From Saccharospirillum sp040881935 (GTDB lineage: Bacteria > Pseudomonadota > Gammaproteobacteria > Pseudomonadales > Natronospirillaceae): a DNA stretch of 64,000 bases. The DNA is taken from NCBI RefSeq assembly GCF_040881935.1, contig NZ_JBBECH010000051.1, positions 35,797-99,796 on the forward strand, given 5' to 3'. The notes under the pieces are model-generated. The model ran no database searches and was not told the origin of the DNA. It worked only from the letters and a program-made list of their open reading frames with translations. Shown in pieces: positions 51,276 through 60,037 of this stretch (its first letter is position 1; each line of letters begins with the position of its first letter). The position numbers and the translations under genes were made by a program.

Positions 51276-52922
51276 TTACTTAACCCCAATACTCAATGGC
51301 GGTTTCATCGCCTCCGGTACCGACTCCCGATCCCAGAACCCAATCAGAATACCCTGACGCCGCGACAGGCCATTGGCGCTCTGTTCCATCTCCCGGCTGA
51401 CCGCCCTACGATTGTGAAGCGTGGCACTCCAGTCCAGTAACTGGTCACGCAACTCGCGCCGTACACCTTCATAGGCCGGATCCCGACCCAGATCCACCAG
51501 TTCGTCCGGGTCGTTGTGCAGGTCGAACAGCATGTCGGGGAAGCCGGGGCAATGCACCAGTTTATGGCGTCCGTTGAACGCCATGGTCATCCGGGCCGCC
51601 AGTGAATCAACCCCCAGTTGCGCGGCGACGGGCAGGCGACCGTAGTCGTCTTCGGCGACAATGAAATCCCGCTCAAAGGGGCTGGAAGCCTGATGCAGAA
51701 AAGGCAACAGCGAGTGGCCTTCGAGTCGGTGTTCGTGCTCGGAAAGACGGCCACCGGCACATTCGATCAGTGTCGGTAATACATCAATGGCACCCACCAG
51801 CGCATCGCATTGCTGACCCCGCGTTACATTGGCTTCTGCACGCGGGTCGACGACGATCAACGGCAACTTTACCGAAGGCTGATGAAACAGATCCTTCTCA
51901 CCCAGCCAGTGATCACCTAAATAATCGCCATGGTCGGCGGTCAGCACAATCAGCGTGTTGTCGGTGAGCCCTTTGGCGTCCAGGTGATTCAGAATGCGAC
52001 CGATGTGATCGTCCACTTCTTTCACCAGCCCGAAATACGCCGGTAAAACGTGTGCGCGTTTTTCATCGTCACTGAACGTCTGGCTGACCCCCAGTTGCAT
52101 GAATTGCCGGTAAATCGGATGCGGGTCCTGGCGTTCAGATTCCGATTTCACCGCCGGAGCAAAGTCTGCATCCCGGTACAGTGAGTGATACGGATCCGGT
52201 GCGATGCAGGGCCAATGCGGTTTGATGTAGGAAGCATGCAAGCACCAGGGCTCATCGCCCAGTTCATCGATGGTATCGATGATGCGCTTGGTCAGATACG
52301 CCGTTTCCGAATGCTCTTTCGGAATGCGGGCGGGCCGGTGCGCGTGTTCCAGATAGAAACCGGAGACAATATCGCCGGTTTCGGTTTCGGCCGCATTGGC
52401 CCATTCGAGCCAGGGGTTGTCACCGTCAAAACCGTTTTGGCGCAAATACTCGTTGTAGCGTGGTTCCTGCTTTGAGTATTTGCCAGCAGGCCCTTCCGGG
52501 TGCAGCCCGTCGTCGTGCTCGCCTCCGGTAAAACCAGCGTTATACAGGCGCTGACCCAGCGCCGACTCCGGCTCAATGCCGAGCCGGTCCATGCCGTCCA
52601 GGTCGGGTTTCATGTGAGTCTTGCCAAGCAGAATGACACGCTGGTTTAGTGGTTGCAGATAGTCCGCCAGTGTCCATTCGCTCAGGCTGAAAGGCCAGTC
52701 GTTCCAGGTAGCGCCGTGCGAGCGCATGTGTAAGCCGGTGTAGAACGACGCGCGCGAATTGCCGCAGCTGGTGCCCTGGGTGTAGGCGTTATTAAAACGT
52801 ACTCCGCGTTTGGCCAGCCGGTCGATGTTGGGGGTGTCGACGACGCGGTTGCCATAGCAGGACAAGGCATCCCAGCGCAGCTGATCGATCATGATAAAGA
52901 GCGTATTTTTTACGGCGTTCAT
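51276..52922 (-). CDS. Sulfatase-family hydrolase
   Basis: A 548-residue alkaline-phosphatase-superfamily enzyme starting at the ATG at 52922. Metal-site motifs: LFIMIDQLRWDALSCYGN with the first Asp, and TADHGDYLGDHWLGEKD with the second metal ligands. The position of the modified cysteine reads TSCGNSRASFYTG, i.e. C-G-N-S-R instead of the canonical C-x-P-S-R. The protein is closest in style to choline-sulfatase and phosphonate-monoester-hydrolase branches. No signal peptide is seen, so it is cytoplasmic and would act on an imported ester, probably brought in by the adjacent TAXI-TRAP system four bases upstream. Confidence 0.88.
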   Translation of the reverse strand: MNAVKNTLFIMIDQLRWDALSCYGNRVVDTPNIDRLAKRGVRFNNAYTQGTSCGNSRASFYTGLHMRSHGATWNDWPFSLSEWTLADYLQPLNQRVILLGKTHMKPDLDGMDRLGIEPESALGQRLYNAGFTGGEHDDGLHPEGPAGKYSKQEPRYNEYLRQNGFDGDNPWLEWANAAETETGDIVSGFYLEHAHRPARIPKEHSETAYLTKRIIDTIDELGDEPWCLHASYIKPHWPCIAPDPYHSLYRDADFAPAVKSESERQDPHPIYRQFMQLGVSQTFSDDEKRAHVLPAYFGLVKEVDDHIGRILNHLDAKGLTDNTLIVLTADHGDYLGDHWLGEKDLFHQPSVKLPLIVVDPRAEANVTRGQQCDALVGAIDVLPTLIECAGGRLSEHEHRLEGHSLLPFLHQASSPFERDFIVAEDDYGRLPVAAQLGVDSLAARMTMAFNGRHKLVHCPGFPDMLFDLHNDPDELVDLGRDPAYEGVRRELRDQLLDWSATLHNRRAVSREMEQSANGLSRRQGILIGFWDRESVPEAMKPPLSIGVK

Positions 52923-52926
52923 ATGC

Positions 52927-54891
52927 TTATCCTTTGGCCGGTTGTGAGTTGGCGGTGGGGTGAATGCCATGACTCTGGCGCACGGCGTGCCAGGCCAGTA
53001 GCGCCAGACCTAACGCCAGGCAGACAATGCTCACGACGAGATACGGCGACAACAACCCCAAAGCCAGCGCAAAACGAACGGCACTGTCTGGCAGTGATAA
53101 AACGCTACGGTCAAAACGGGCCAGGCTACTGGTGATGAGATACAACGCCAGTACCAGTTGCGCGAGCAGCCAGGCGTAAGCGCCGAGCGAGAAATCACCG
53201 CCCGCTGCGGCCGAGGTGAGCATTAACGGGTTATAGGCAAATGCAAATGGAATCAGAAACAGCACTGCTGAAATCCGGGTACTGGCAATGGCGGTGGCCA
53301 TGGGTTTGCCACCGGAGATGGACGCCGCTGCGTAAGCGGCGATGGCTACCGGTGGCGTAATGACCGAGGCAACGCCAAAGAAGAACACGAACATGTGAGC
53401 CGTCAGAAGTTCCATGCCAAAGGCCTGCAGGGTGGGCCCCATCACTGAAATGATGGCGATGTAGGCGGGCAAAGTGGGCATGCCCATGCCGAGCACGATG
53501 CAACCCAGCGCGGTGATCAGCAGGGCCGCCAGCAGTGAGTAGTCCGACGCATTCGACAACAACACCGCAAAGGTGGTGGGAATACCGGTGGCCGCCAACG
53601 TCGCGACGATGATGCCGACCACAGCAATGGCCATCGACAGTCGGCCAACGGTAACACCGCCCTCGGCCAGCGAAGTAAGCAGTATCAGAGGTTTCTGTCT
53701 GACGCTGGGGTTCAGAAAGCTCAATACCAGCAGTAACAAAATGGCGCTGATGGAGGCACCAGCGGGAGACAGACCTTCTATCAACAGCCAGACAATGGTT
53801 GCCAGTGGTGCCAGAAGCAGCAGTAGGTTGATCCAGTCCTGACGATCGATCGGTTCAGGCAGGTCGCCTTCCGGCTCAGCGTTGAGGCCGAGCTTTTTCG
53901 CTTCAAAATAAACGGCCAGAAACAGGCTCGCGTAATAGGCGATAGCCGGAATCATCACCGCTACGATCACGGTCAGGTAAGATACGCCGACATAGTCGGC
54001 CATCACCAGAGCCGCGGCGCCCATTATCGGTGGCAGAATTTGACCGCCAGCCGAGGCTGAAGACTCAAGCCCCCCGGAGAAGTTACCACTGAAGCCGCGC
54101 TTGCGGATCATTGGAATGGTCACCACACCGGTGCCGACCACGTTGGCGACTGCACTGCCAGAAACAGTACCGAACATGCCAGAGGCCAGAATGGCCGCAT
54201 AGGCAGGCCCGCCCCGAAAACGTTGCATCAGGGCAAAGGAAATACGGATCATCGACGAGCCTGCACCACAACCTTCCAACACGCCGCCGAGAATAATAAA
54301 GGGCAAAACGGTCGATAGAATTACCGCGAAAATGGACCCGACCACGCCGTTATCACTACCGAACCAGAGGTTGGCGGCCAGCCGGTCCATCGCATTGCCG
54401 CCAGCGGTTTGCAGCACGCCGGGCCAGTATTCGCCGGTACCCAGGTACAACACGGCGATTAAGCCGATAATGGCAATGGGAGCCCCCCATAGACGCCAGC
54501 AAATAACCGTAGCGACCAGAACGGCCATCAGCGCAGTAATGCCATCCCAGGTAGTAAAAAACATGATGGACATTTCCATGATCCGCGCGACCTGAAAGTA
54601 GCGCACGCTGCAATACAGCGTCAGGGCGATCAGAGCCAGGTCGAAGGTTACGCGCAAAATCGAAGGCACACCTTTGGTCAGCGTCTGTTCGCGCCACTGA
54701 TATAAAATGCCAATGACCACACAGAGGGTGAAAAAGAACGGACGGAACCATTCAAGTTCAAACGGCCCAAGGCGCGGCAGGAAGCCGTAGCTGGGCAGTA
54801 CATTGATCAGGCCTACCAGTGCCAGCACACCGCCGACGACCCAGAGGGCTTGTTGCAATCGATTGGCTAACATCATGGACGGTGTCGTCAT
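52927..54891 (-). CDS. TRAP transporter fused permease (TAXI-associated, 4TM-12TM type)
   Basis: A 654-residue membrane protein in which the small and large TRAP permeases are fused. After an N-terminal set of four helices (about residues 15-160), DctM-like motifs follow: ILGGVLEGCGAGSSMIRI, ASGMFGTVSGSAVANVVGTG, ESSASAGGQILPPIMGAAALVMADYVG and VITPPVAIAAYAAASISGGKPM. This form works with TAXI-type binding proteins. It is preceded by the TAXI gene and followed four bases later by the sulfatase, giving a three-gene operon. Confidence 0.94.
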   Translation of the reverse strand: MTTPSMMLANRLQQALWVVGGVLALVGLINVLPSYGFLPRLGPFELEWFRPFFFTLCVVIGILYQWREQTLTKGVPSILRVTFDLALIALTLYCSVRYFQVARIMEMSIMFFTTWDGITALMAVLVATVICWRLWGAPIAIIGLIAVLYLGTGEYWPGVLQTAGGNAMDRLAANLWFGSDNGVVGSIFAVILSTVLPFIILGGVLEGCGAGSSMIRISFALMQRFRGGPAYAAILASGMFGTVSGSAVANVVGTGVVTIPMIRKRGFSGNFSGGLESSASAGGQILPPIMGAAALVMADYVGVSYLTVIVAVMIPAIAYYASLFLAVYFEAKKLGLNAEPEGDLPEPIDRQDWINLLLLLAPLATIVWLLIEGLSPAGASISAILLLLVLSFLNPSVRQKPLILLTSLAEGGVTVGRLSMAIAVVGIIVATLAATGIPTTFAVLLSNASDYSLLAALLITALGCIVLGMGMPTLPAYIAIISVMGPTLQAFGMELLTAHMFVFFFGVASVITPPVAIAAYAAASISGGKPMATAIASTRISAVLFLIPFAFAYNPLMLTSAAAGGDFSLGAYAWLLAQLVLALYLITSSLARFDRSVLSLPDSAVRFALALGLLSPYLVVSIVCLALGLALLAWHAVRQSHGIHPTANSQPAKG

Positions 54892-54939
54892 GGGAGGGTC
54901 CTCCGGGTGCCTGGGATCAGGCGCCCTGGTTTAACAGAT

Positions 54940-54961
54940 GGAGTGGTCGGGCGACCACTCC
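54940..54961 (-). terminator. Hairpin between TAXI binding-protein and permease genes
   Basis: GGAGTGGTC, loop GGGC, GACCACTCC: a perfect 9-bp stem with a tetraloop 12 bp after the binding-protein stop codon. No U tract. Same placement as in the TRAP and TTT operons. Confidence 0.6.
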
Positions 54962-54973
54962 AGGTTAGGCCTG

Positions 54974-55975
54974 TCAGGGCATCAGGTTTTCAGGAATGGC
55001 GATGTTGTTTTCCTGATAGTAACGAACCGCACCGGGGTGCAGTGGCGCGTTGACGCCTTCAAAGGGGTTCTCGGTGCTAATGGTGCGCAGCAGGGCGTTA
55101 GAGGCTTTCAACTCGTCGATGTTTTCCCAGTAAGCCTTGGCCAGCCGATAGGCCATGTCATCGGACATCGATGCGCCCACACCCATCCACATGATGTTTG
55201 AGGCCGTGAAAATATCTTCATCGCCATTGACCTGGCCGCGATAGGTGCCAGCCGGAATTACGGTGTAAGACATGGCGGCGGCTTCTACATAATCGTTCCA
55301 TTCCGGGGTTCCAATACGGTCTTCGGAAATACCAAGAATGCGAATCGGGTTCTGCAGGCTCATTTCATTGATCGATTGCTGGCCGACCGGGGCAGACAGC
55401 ACCAGTACATCGTACTGACCATCCTGAAAGCCCTGAACAGCCGAACCCCAGGGCGCGCGAATGGCTTCATAGTCGCCATCAACCAGGCCCGAGGCTGCTT
55501 CGATCATGCCCATGATCTGCATGTTGGCGGCACCGGCCGGTGGGCCGACAAAGACGCGTTTGCCGCGAATGTCGTCCCAGCTTTCAATGCCGTCCCGGTC
55601 CCAGGTAATGGCGTGATAGGTGCTGCCCGGCAGGCCGGTAATAGCGCGAACATTTTTCGACAGGGCTTTCGCCTGTTCGGCGTTGCTGGCATAGGGGCCA
55701 ACGCCGGCTTTCATGGCGCTGAACGCCGGTGGCGGTACTACTGAAGAGCCGAGCTGGCCGGCACCCAGCATCATTACCGAGCGGGTCAGCGTCTGGCCGA
55801 GCACGACTTGCAGGTTAATGCCTTCGCGATTGGTGTATTGGGCATAAGCCTGAGGCAGCATGCCGGTTACCGAGGCAGCGCCACCGGCATCCATTTGCAG
55901 GTTTTCTGCCTGGCTGAAACCGGCAGTTAAGGTCAGGACCAGGCTGGCCAGACCGAGCGTCAGTGATTTTTTCAT
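54974..55975 (-). CDS. TAXI-family TRAP substrate-binding protein
   Basis: A 333-residue periplasmic protein starting at the ATG at 55975 with GAGGT upstream (MKKSLTLGLASLVLTLTAGFSQA signal peptide, cleaved near residue 23). The TAXI features GLPGSTYHAITWDRDGIESWDDIRGKRVFVGPPAGAANM and the C-terminal HPGAVRYYQE are clear. TAXI proteins commonly bind amino acids such as glutamate or other small acids. Context with a sulfatase suggests a sulfated or phosphonate-like small molecule, but this is inference. Divergent from a LysR regulator. Confidence 0.91.
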   Translation of the reverse strand: MKKSLTLGLASLVLTLTAGFSQAENLQMDAGGAASVTGMLPQAYAQYTNREGINLQVVLGQTLTRSVMMLGAGQLGSSVVPPPAFSAMKAGVGPYASNAEQAKALSKNVRAITGLPGSTYHAITWDRDGIESWDDIRGKRVFVGPPAGAANMQIMGMIEAASGLVDGDYEAIRAPWGSAVQGFQDGQYDVLVLSAPVGQQSINEMSLQNPIRILGISEDRIGTPEWNDYVEAAAMSYTVIPAGTYRGQVNGDEDIFTASNIMWMGVGASMSDDMAYRLAKAYWENIDELKASNALLRTISTENPFEGVNAPLHPGAVRYYQENNIAIPENLMP

Positions 55976-56157
55976 ATTGACCTCGTCGTGCGTGTTATTG
56001 GATTTATGGATTGTTCGACAGTTAGACAGTGTGCATCCATCAGTGGCATTCGTATAATTCATTTATAATCGGTTAAACAGACATTTTTGTATGGTAGCCT
56101 AGTCTCGCCTGACCAAAGGTTTTTCATTGGGCCACGGCGATTCGCAACGGAGGTGAT

Positions 56158-57075
56158 ATGGAATCGAAGCATCTGGTGCAACTGGCCACCATTCTCGACA
56201 GCGGCTCGATCAGTGCTGCGGCTAACCGTTTGAACGTCACCCAGCCAACCCTGACGCGCAATATCCAGACGCTGGAAATGCAGGCCGGTGGCCCGCTCTT
56301 TACCCGCAGCCGACATGGCGTAAAGCAGACTCCGCTGGGGGCTGACCTGGCCCGTTATGGCCGGGCCATCGCCAAGGCCGTCTGGTCGGCGCGTCAGGTG
56401 GCTATTCGTCATGGGCTCGGTCTCAAGCAGGAACTGCGTATCGGCGTCGGCCCCTTGCTGGCCAATAACCTGATGAATCAGATGGCCCAGGACCTGATGG
56501 CCGAGCATGACGACTTATCCCTGCTGATACGAGTAGACACACCGTACCGCCTGATCGAACAGATTCATGATGAAGAACTCGACCTGGTGTTTTCCCCCAA
56601 AGTGCAATCCCCGACGCAGGATCTGGTTTGTGAACTGGTGCTGCAAGATAGGCTGGTGGTGGTCGCCGCCAGGCAACACACCCTGGCGAAGAAAGCCTTT
56701 GATGGAACTGGCCACCATGCCCTGGCGCTGTCGGAGTTGAACGATTGGGCCTGGATCAATATGGGCACCTACGCTCGCTTTGAGGAATCACCGGTCGAGC
56801 GCCTGCAGGCCATGGGCGTCACTGGCATTCACACGCCCATCGCCTTATCGGGAGATGCGGCGATTACCCTGAATATATTGCGTGAGGGCAATCACTTGAG
56901 CCTGATGCCGGAAAAACTGACCAGCCGGGTAACGGCTGAGTACAACCTGGTGGTATTGCCGGTTGAGGCGGACTTCGGGCGTCGGGATGTCTTTTTGTGG
57001 CATCGGGCCCAGGATCTGGACCAGGGCTGGGTGCAGATAGTGAAAGCTGCTTTTGCACGTCGTATGGCAACCTGA
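56158..57075 (+). CDS. LysR-type regulator
   Basis: A 305-residue regulator of normal length. The winged helix-turn-helix is at residues 5-63 (LVQLATILDSGSISAAANRLNVTQPTLTRNIQTLEMQAGGPLF). The effector domain follows (LRIGVGPLLANNLMNQMAQ...). It has GGAGGTGAT directly before the ATG. It is divergent from the TAXI-sulfatase operon across 182 bp and is its likely regulator. The gap has two TATAAT-like sequences (56053-56069). Confidence 0.92.
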   Translation: MESKHLVQLATILDSGSISAAANRLNVTQPTLTRNIQTLEMQAGGPLFTRSRHGVKQTPLGADLARYGRAIAKAVWSARQVAIRHGLGLKQELRIGVGPLLANNLMNQMAQDLMAEHDDLSLLIRVDTPYRLIEQIHDEELDLVFSPKVQSPTQDLVCELVLQDRLVVVAARQHTLAKKAFDGTGHHALALSELNDWAWINMGTYARFEESPVERLQAMGVTGIHTPIALSGDAAITLNILREGNHLSLMPEKLTSRVTAEYNLVVLPVEADFGRRDVFLWHRAQDLDQGWVQIVKAAFARRMAT

Positions 57076-57150
57076 CTTGCTTCCAATTGCCCTAAACAGA
57101 ATTTTAAAGTGCCATATACGCCCTGAGCCAGTCGAAGGGTCTTGGGGCTT

Positions 57151-58554
57151 TCAATAAACCCACTGCAAGCCAAACAACCAGGCACTCAAAAACACAAAAC
57201 TCACCAGCAAGTAACGCCGGTTCCAGTTCCAGGCCAGATGGCGTGGCGACACCTGACTCAGGTGACCCACGATCGACACCGAAATGGTAAACGGCGAGGA
57301 ATTCACCGTTAAACACCAGGCCGACATCAGACCCAATGCCAGCAATTCATTGGTTAATCCGAAGCTTGCTACCGGTTGCAAGGCTGACGCCAGTAACGTG
57401 ACCGAGACGATGGGGTTAAACCCGACCTGGCCGAGTGCGACGGTCAGGATCATTGCAACAATAAGCAAGTAATAACCGTTTAAGTGTAACGAAGACACCA
57501 GCCACAACACCTGAGATTCAGTGACCAGACCGGTAATGGCTGCACCGAGAAAACCCGCCCCGGCCAGTAAACTCACTTCACCACTGAGCGGCGCCACCTG
57601 ATTGGGAATATCGGTTTTCAGCCGGCGGCCGAGCAGAACCAGGGCACCCCATGTGCCTGCCCGGTTACCCTGCCAGGCAAGCCAGCCAATGCCGACTAAA
57701 GGGCTGATCATAATAACCGCCAGCGTCAGTGACAGTTCGGTCGTGGTTTCGAGCAAGAATGCACCGCCGGTTAGCAGGCCGATCAGGCCAACCAGTTGCA
57801 CAGCCGGTTGCCAGCTGTAGCGTTTCTGGCTGGCTTCCATACCCGGTGGGGCCCGGCGCGGATTGTGCCGAAAATCCTGAATCCAGCCGATCAGTATCAG
57901 CAACAGGGCGGTGACAAAGCCGATGGGCAGAATATCCTGCCAGCGCAGCCCGGGAATAATGGTCAGCAGCAGGGCCAGCGTGATGGAGAAGGGCGAAGTC
58001 ATCGGCAGGGCGGCAAAACCGCGCAACATAGCCAGTGACATACGGCGCTGACGGGTGCGCTGGATGCTGACATTGCCAGCCGCCGCAGCCAGCGTGTTGC
58101 CCCGGGTCACCATCAAACCAAGCAGATGCAATACACCAAAGTTGAGAATCAGCCCAAACAGCGCCGTGGTATAGCTGAGAATACCGTATCGCCGGGCGGG
58201 CGGCTGATTCACCGCCAGTGCACCGCAACGCCGTACCATGCGTGACCGCTGAGCCGCCAGGCGCAGAAAGCTCAATGCAACCAGAAAGGTCGAGAAGTAC
58301 CCGGCGCGGTCGAATGCCGTGCGCAACACCGCCCAGGGGTCTTCGGTCCAGGGCAGAAAGAAGCCGCTGCACAAAGCCAGCCCGACCAGTATGCGCGGCG
58401 ACTGGGGCAGTCGGCGCCAGCGCACAACAATAAAGGCGATCAGCGCGAAACCGGCGATCCAGAGGGCGGGCTCAACATTGGCCAACTGATACAACAGCGT
58501 ACCGGCCAGCAGTGTTGCCAGCAGCGATAAAGCCAGAAAGCGGTGCAGGGACAT
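57151..58554 (-). CDS. Polytopic membrane protein of unknown function
   Basis: A 467-residue protein with roughly eleven to twelve hydrophobic segments (for example FLALSLLATLLAGTLLYQL at the N-terminus and YYLLIVAMILTVALGQVGFNP near residue 375). The layout, with a central charged loop around KRYSWQPAVQ and two similar halves, is like ion-transporter or dicarboxylate-type permeases, but I recognise no diagnostic motif. I choose the ATG at 58554. It is convergent to the LysR gene and stands alone. Confidence 0.7.
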   Translation of the reverse strand: MSLHRFLALSLLATLLAGTLLYQLANVEPALWIAGFALIAFIVVRWRRLPQSPRILVGLALCSGFFLPWTEDPWAVLRTAFDRAGYFSTFLVALSFLRLAAQRSRMVRRCGALAVNQPPARRYGILSYTTALFGLILNFGVLHLLGLMVTRGNTLAAAAGNVSIQRTRQRRMSLAMLRGFAALPMTSPFSITLALLLTIIPGLRWQDILPIGFVTALLLILIGWIQDFRHNPRRAPPGMEASQKRYSWQPAVQLVGLIGLLTGGAFLLETTTELSLTLAVIMISPLVGIGWLAWQGNRAGTWGALVLLGRRLKTDIPNQVAPLSGEVSLLAGAGFLGAAITGLVTESQVLWLVSSLHLNGYYLLIVAMILTVALGQVGFNPIVSVTLLASALQPVASFGLTNELLALGLMSAWCLTVNSSPFTISVSIVGHLSQVSPRHLAWNWNRRYLLVSFVFLSAWLFGLQWVY

Positions 58555-58696
58555 GAGGCAGAACAACTCGGGCGTTACAGCAACTCTAGCAGTGTAAGGT
58601 GTCGCGTTCTATAAAGCGAAGACAGCGACAGGCTTGAAAGGTGCCAGGAAATTATTGTGTTGTGCAGTAGCCGTGGAGACCTTCTGTTACAAAATA

Positions 58697-58753
58697 TTCA
58701 ACTAAAAGGTTGACTAATAAAGTTTCAGGTATATATTCAACCATATGGTTGAA
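58697..58753. promoter_or_regulatory. ArsR operator pair at the second ArsR/SRPBCC module
   Basis: TTCAACCATATGGTTGAA at 58736-58753 is a perfect 18-bp palindrome that contains the ATG of the arsR gene. A weaker copy TTCAACTAAAAGGTTGA lies at 58697-58713, with centres about 40 bp apart (four helical turns). Both share AACC...GGTT with the palindrome of the first module at 7132-7149. Confidence 0.75.
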
Positions 58754-59089
58754 CAAAGTAATAAACAAGCGCTTTCGGACATTCTGAAAGCCACCAGCGA
58801 CACCACCCGCCGCTCCCTGCTGACCACCCTGGTTCAGGAAGGCCCCACGCGGGTGACGGATCTCGCCAACCATTATGAAATGAGCCTCAATGCGGTGAGT
58901 AAGCACATTAAAGTGCTCGAAGCCGCTGGACTGGTCAGCCGCAGAACGCTGGGCCGAACCCATTTGATAGAGGCCAACCTGGAGCCGATCCAAAGGATCG
59001 ACAGCTGGTTTCAGAACCTGAGAAGTATTTGGGACCTGAGGCTGGAAAAACTGGACCAACTGCTGCAAGAGGATCGACACCATGACTGA
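58745..59089 (+). CDS. ArsR-family winged-helix repressor
   Basis: A 114-residue ArsR-type regulator: DILKATSDTTRRSLLTTLVQEG, then VTDLANHYEMSLNAVSKHIKVLEAAGLV and the wing RTLGRTHLIEANL. No metal-site cysteines. The start codon lies inside the operator palindrome and has no ribosome binding site, as in the first module. It overlaps the SRPBCC gene by 8 bp. It is a paralogue in both sequence and arrangement of the gene at 7197-7571. Confidence 0.9.
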   Translation: MVEQSNKQALSDILKATSDTTRRSLLTTLVQEGPTRVTDLANHYEMSLNAVSKHIKVLEAAGLVSRRTLGRTHLIEANLEPIQRIDSWFQNLRSIWDLRLEKLDQLLQEDRHHD

Positions 59090-59504
59090 CCTGACTCTAA
59101 GCGTAACCCGCACCATCAAAGCCCCGATAGAACGCGTATATAACGCCTGGCTCGACCCTTCCACCCTGGCCCAATTCATGCTTCCCGGCGAAGGCATGAG
59201 CGTGCCCAAGGCCGATACCGACCCGCGTGTGGGTGGCCGTTTTGCCATCACCATGGCCGCCGGTAGCGATGAATTGCCGCATGGCGGTGAATACAAAGAG
59301 CTTAACCCGCACAACAGAATCGTCTTCACCTGGGAGTCCCCTTTCTCCATTGAAGGCTCTACCGTCACTGTTGAACTGAACGAAGTGGCGGAAGGTACTC
59401 AGGTTGAACTGACCCATGTGAAGTTCCCGAGTGAGGATTCCCGAAACAACCACGAAAGTGGCTGGGCCAACATTCTGGAAGCACTGAACACCGTGCTGAG
59501 CTGA
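59082..59504 (+). CDS. SRPBCC (AHSA1-type) domain protein
   Basis: A 140-residue START-like protein: LSVTRTIKAPIERVYNAWLDPSTLAQFMLPGEG, DPRVGGRFAITMAAGSDELPHGGEY and terminal NHESGWANILEALN. Coupled to the arsR gene by overlap. The ligand and role are unknown; the arrangement matches the first module. Confidence 0.9.
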   Translation: MTDLTLSVTRTIKAPIERVYNAWLDPSTLAQFMLPGEGMSVPKADTDPRVGGRFAITMAAGSDELPHGGEYKELNPHNRIVFTWESPFSIEGSTVTVELNEVAEGTQVELTHVKFPSEDSRNNHESGWANILEALNTVLS

Positions 59505-59554
59505 TCGGCTAAGCTTTCAGGGCTAGCACTCATTAACCACCAAGGAACCTAACT

Positions 59555-59938
59555 ATGGAAGATTTCTCAGCAGTCAGCTGGCTCGCCGTCTTAACCGGTA
59601 CCGTCGTCGCTTTTCTGGTCGGCTGGGCCTGGTACAGCCCCTCCGTCTTTGGCAAGAAATGGGCGGAGGGTTCGGGTGTGAGCCTGGGCAGCGCTCAGTC
59701 CATGCCGGTGTTCGCTATGGTGTCCCAGCTCGTGGCGCTGCTATTGCTGGCCATGGTGATCGGACTCACTGCGACCATTGATGCGTTGTTTACCGCCATC
59801 CTGACGATATTGGCAGTTGCGGTTTTTGTATCGTCGATGGCTGCTTTCGTGAAAAAGTCGGCCTACGCGATAGCCGTCGATGCTGGCTACGTCATCGTTG
59901 CCGGCATCGTCATGATCGTGGCGCAGGGTATTTTTTAA
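59555..59938 (+). CDS. DUF1761 family membrane protein
   Basis: A 127-residue protein with four predicted membrane helices. The conserved FLVGWAWYSPSVFGKKWAEG motif follows the first helix. Function is unknown. It lies 50 bp after the SRPBCC gene and is often found beside ArsR/SRPBCC pairs, so it probably belongs to the same operon. Confidence 0.85.
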   Translation: MEDFSAVSWLAVLTGTVVAFLVGWAWYSPSVFGKKWAEGSGVSLGSAQSMPVFAMVSQLVALLLLAMVIGLTATIDALFTAILTILAVAVFVSSMAAFVKKSAYAIAVDAGYVIVAGIVMIVAQGIF

Positions 59939-60037
59939 ACGGAAGGGGGGGTGCTACGGGTAAGCAACCCCCTTCATGAAAGCGTCATGGGCTTTGTGCT
60001 ATCCTGTCAGACCTCAGCCATGTTTACAGGGCCTTCA

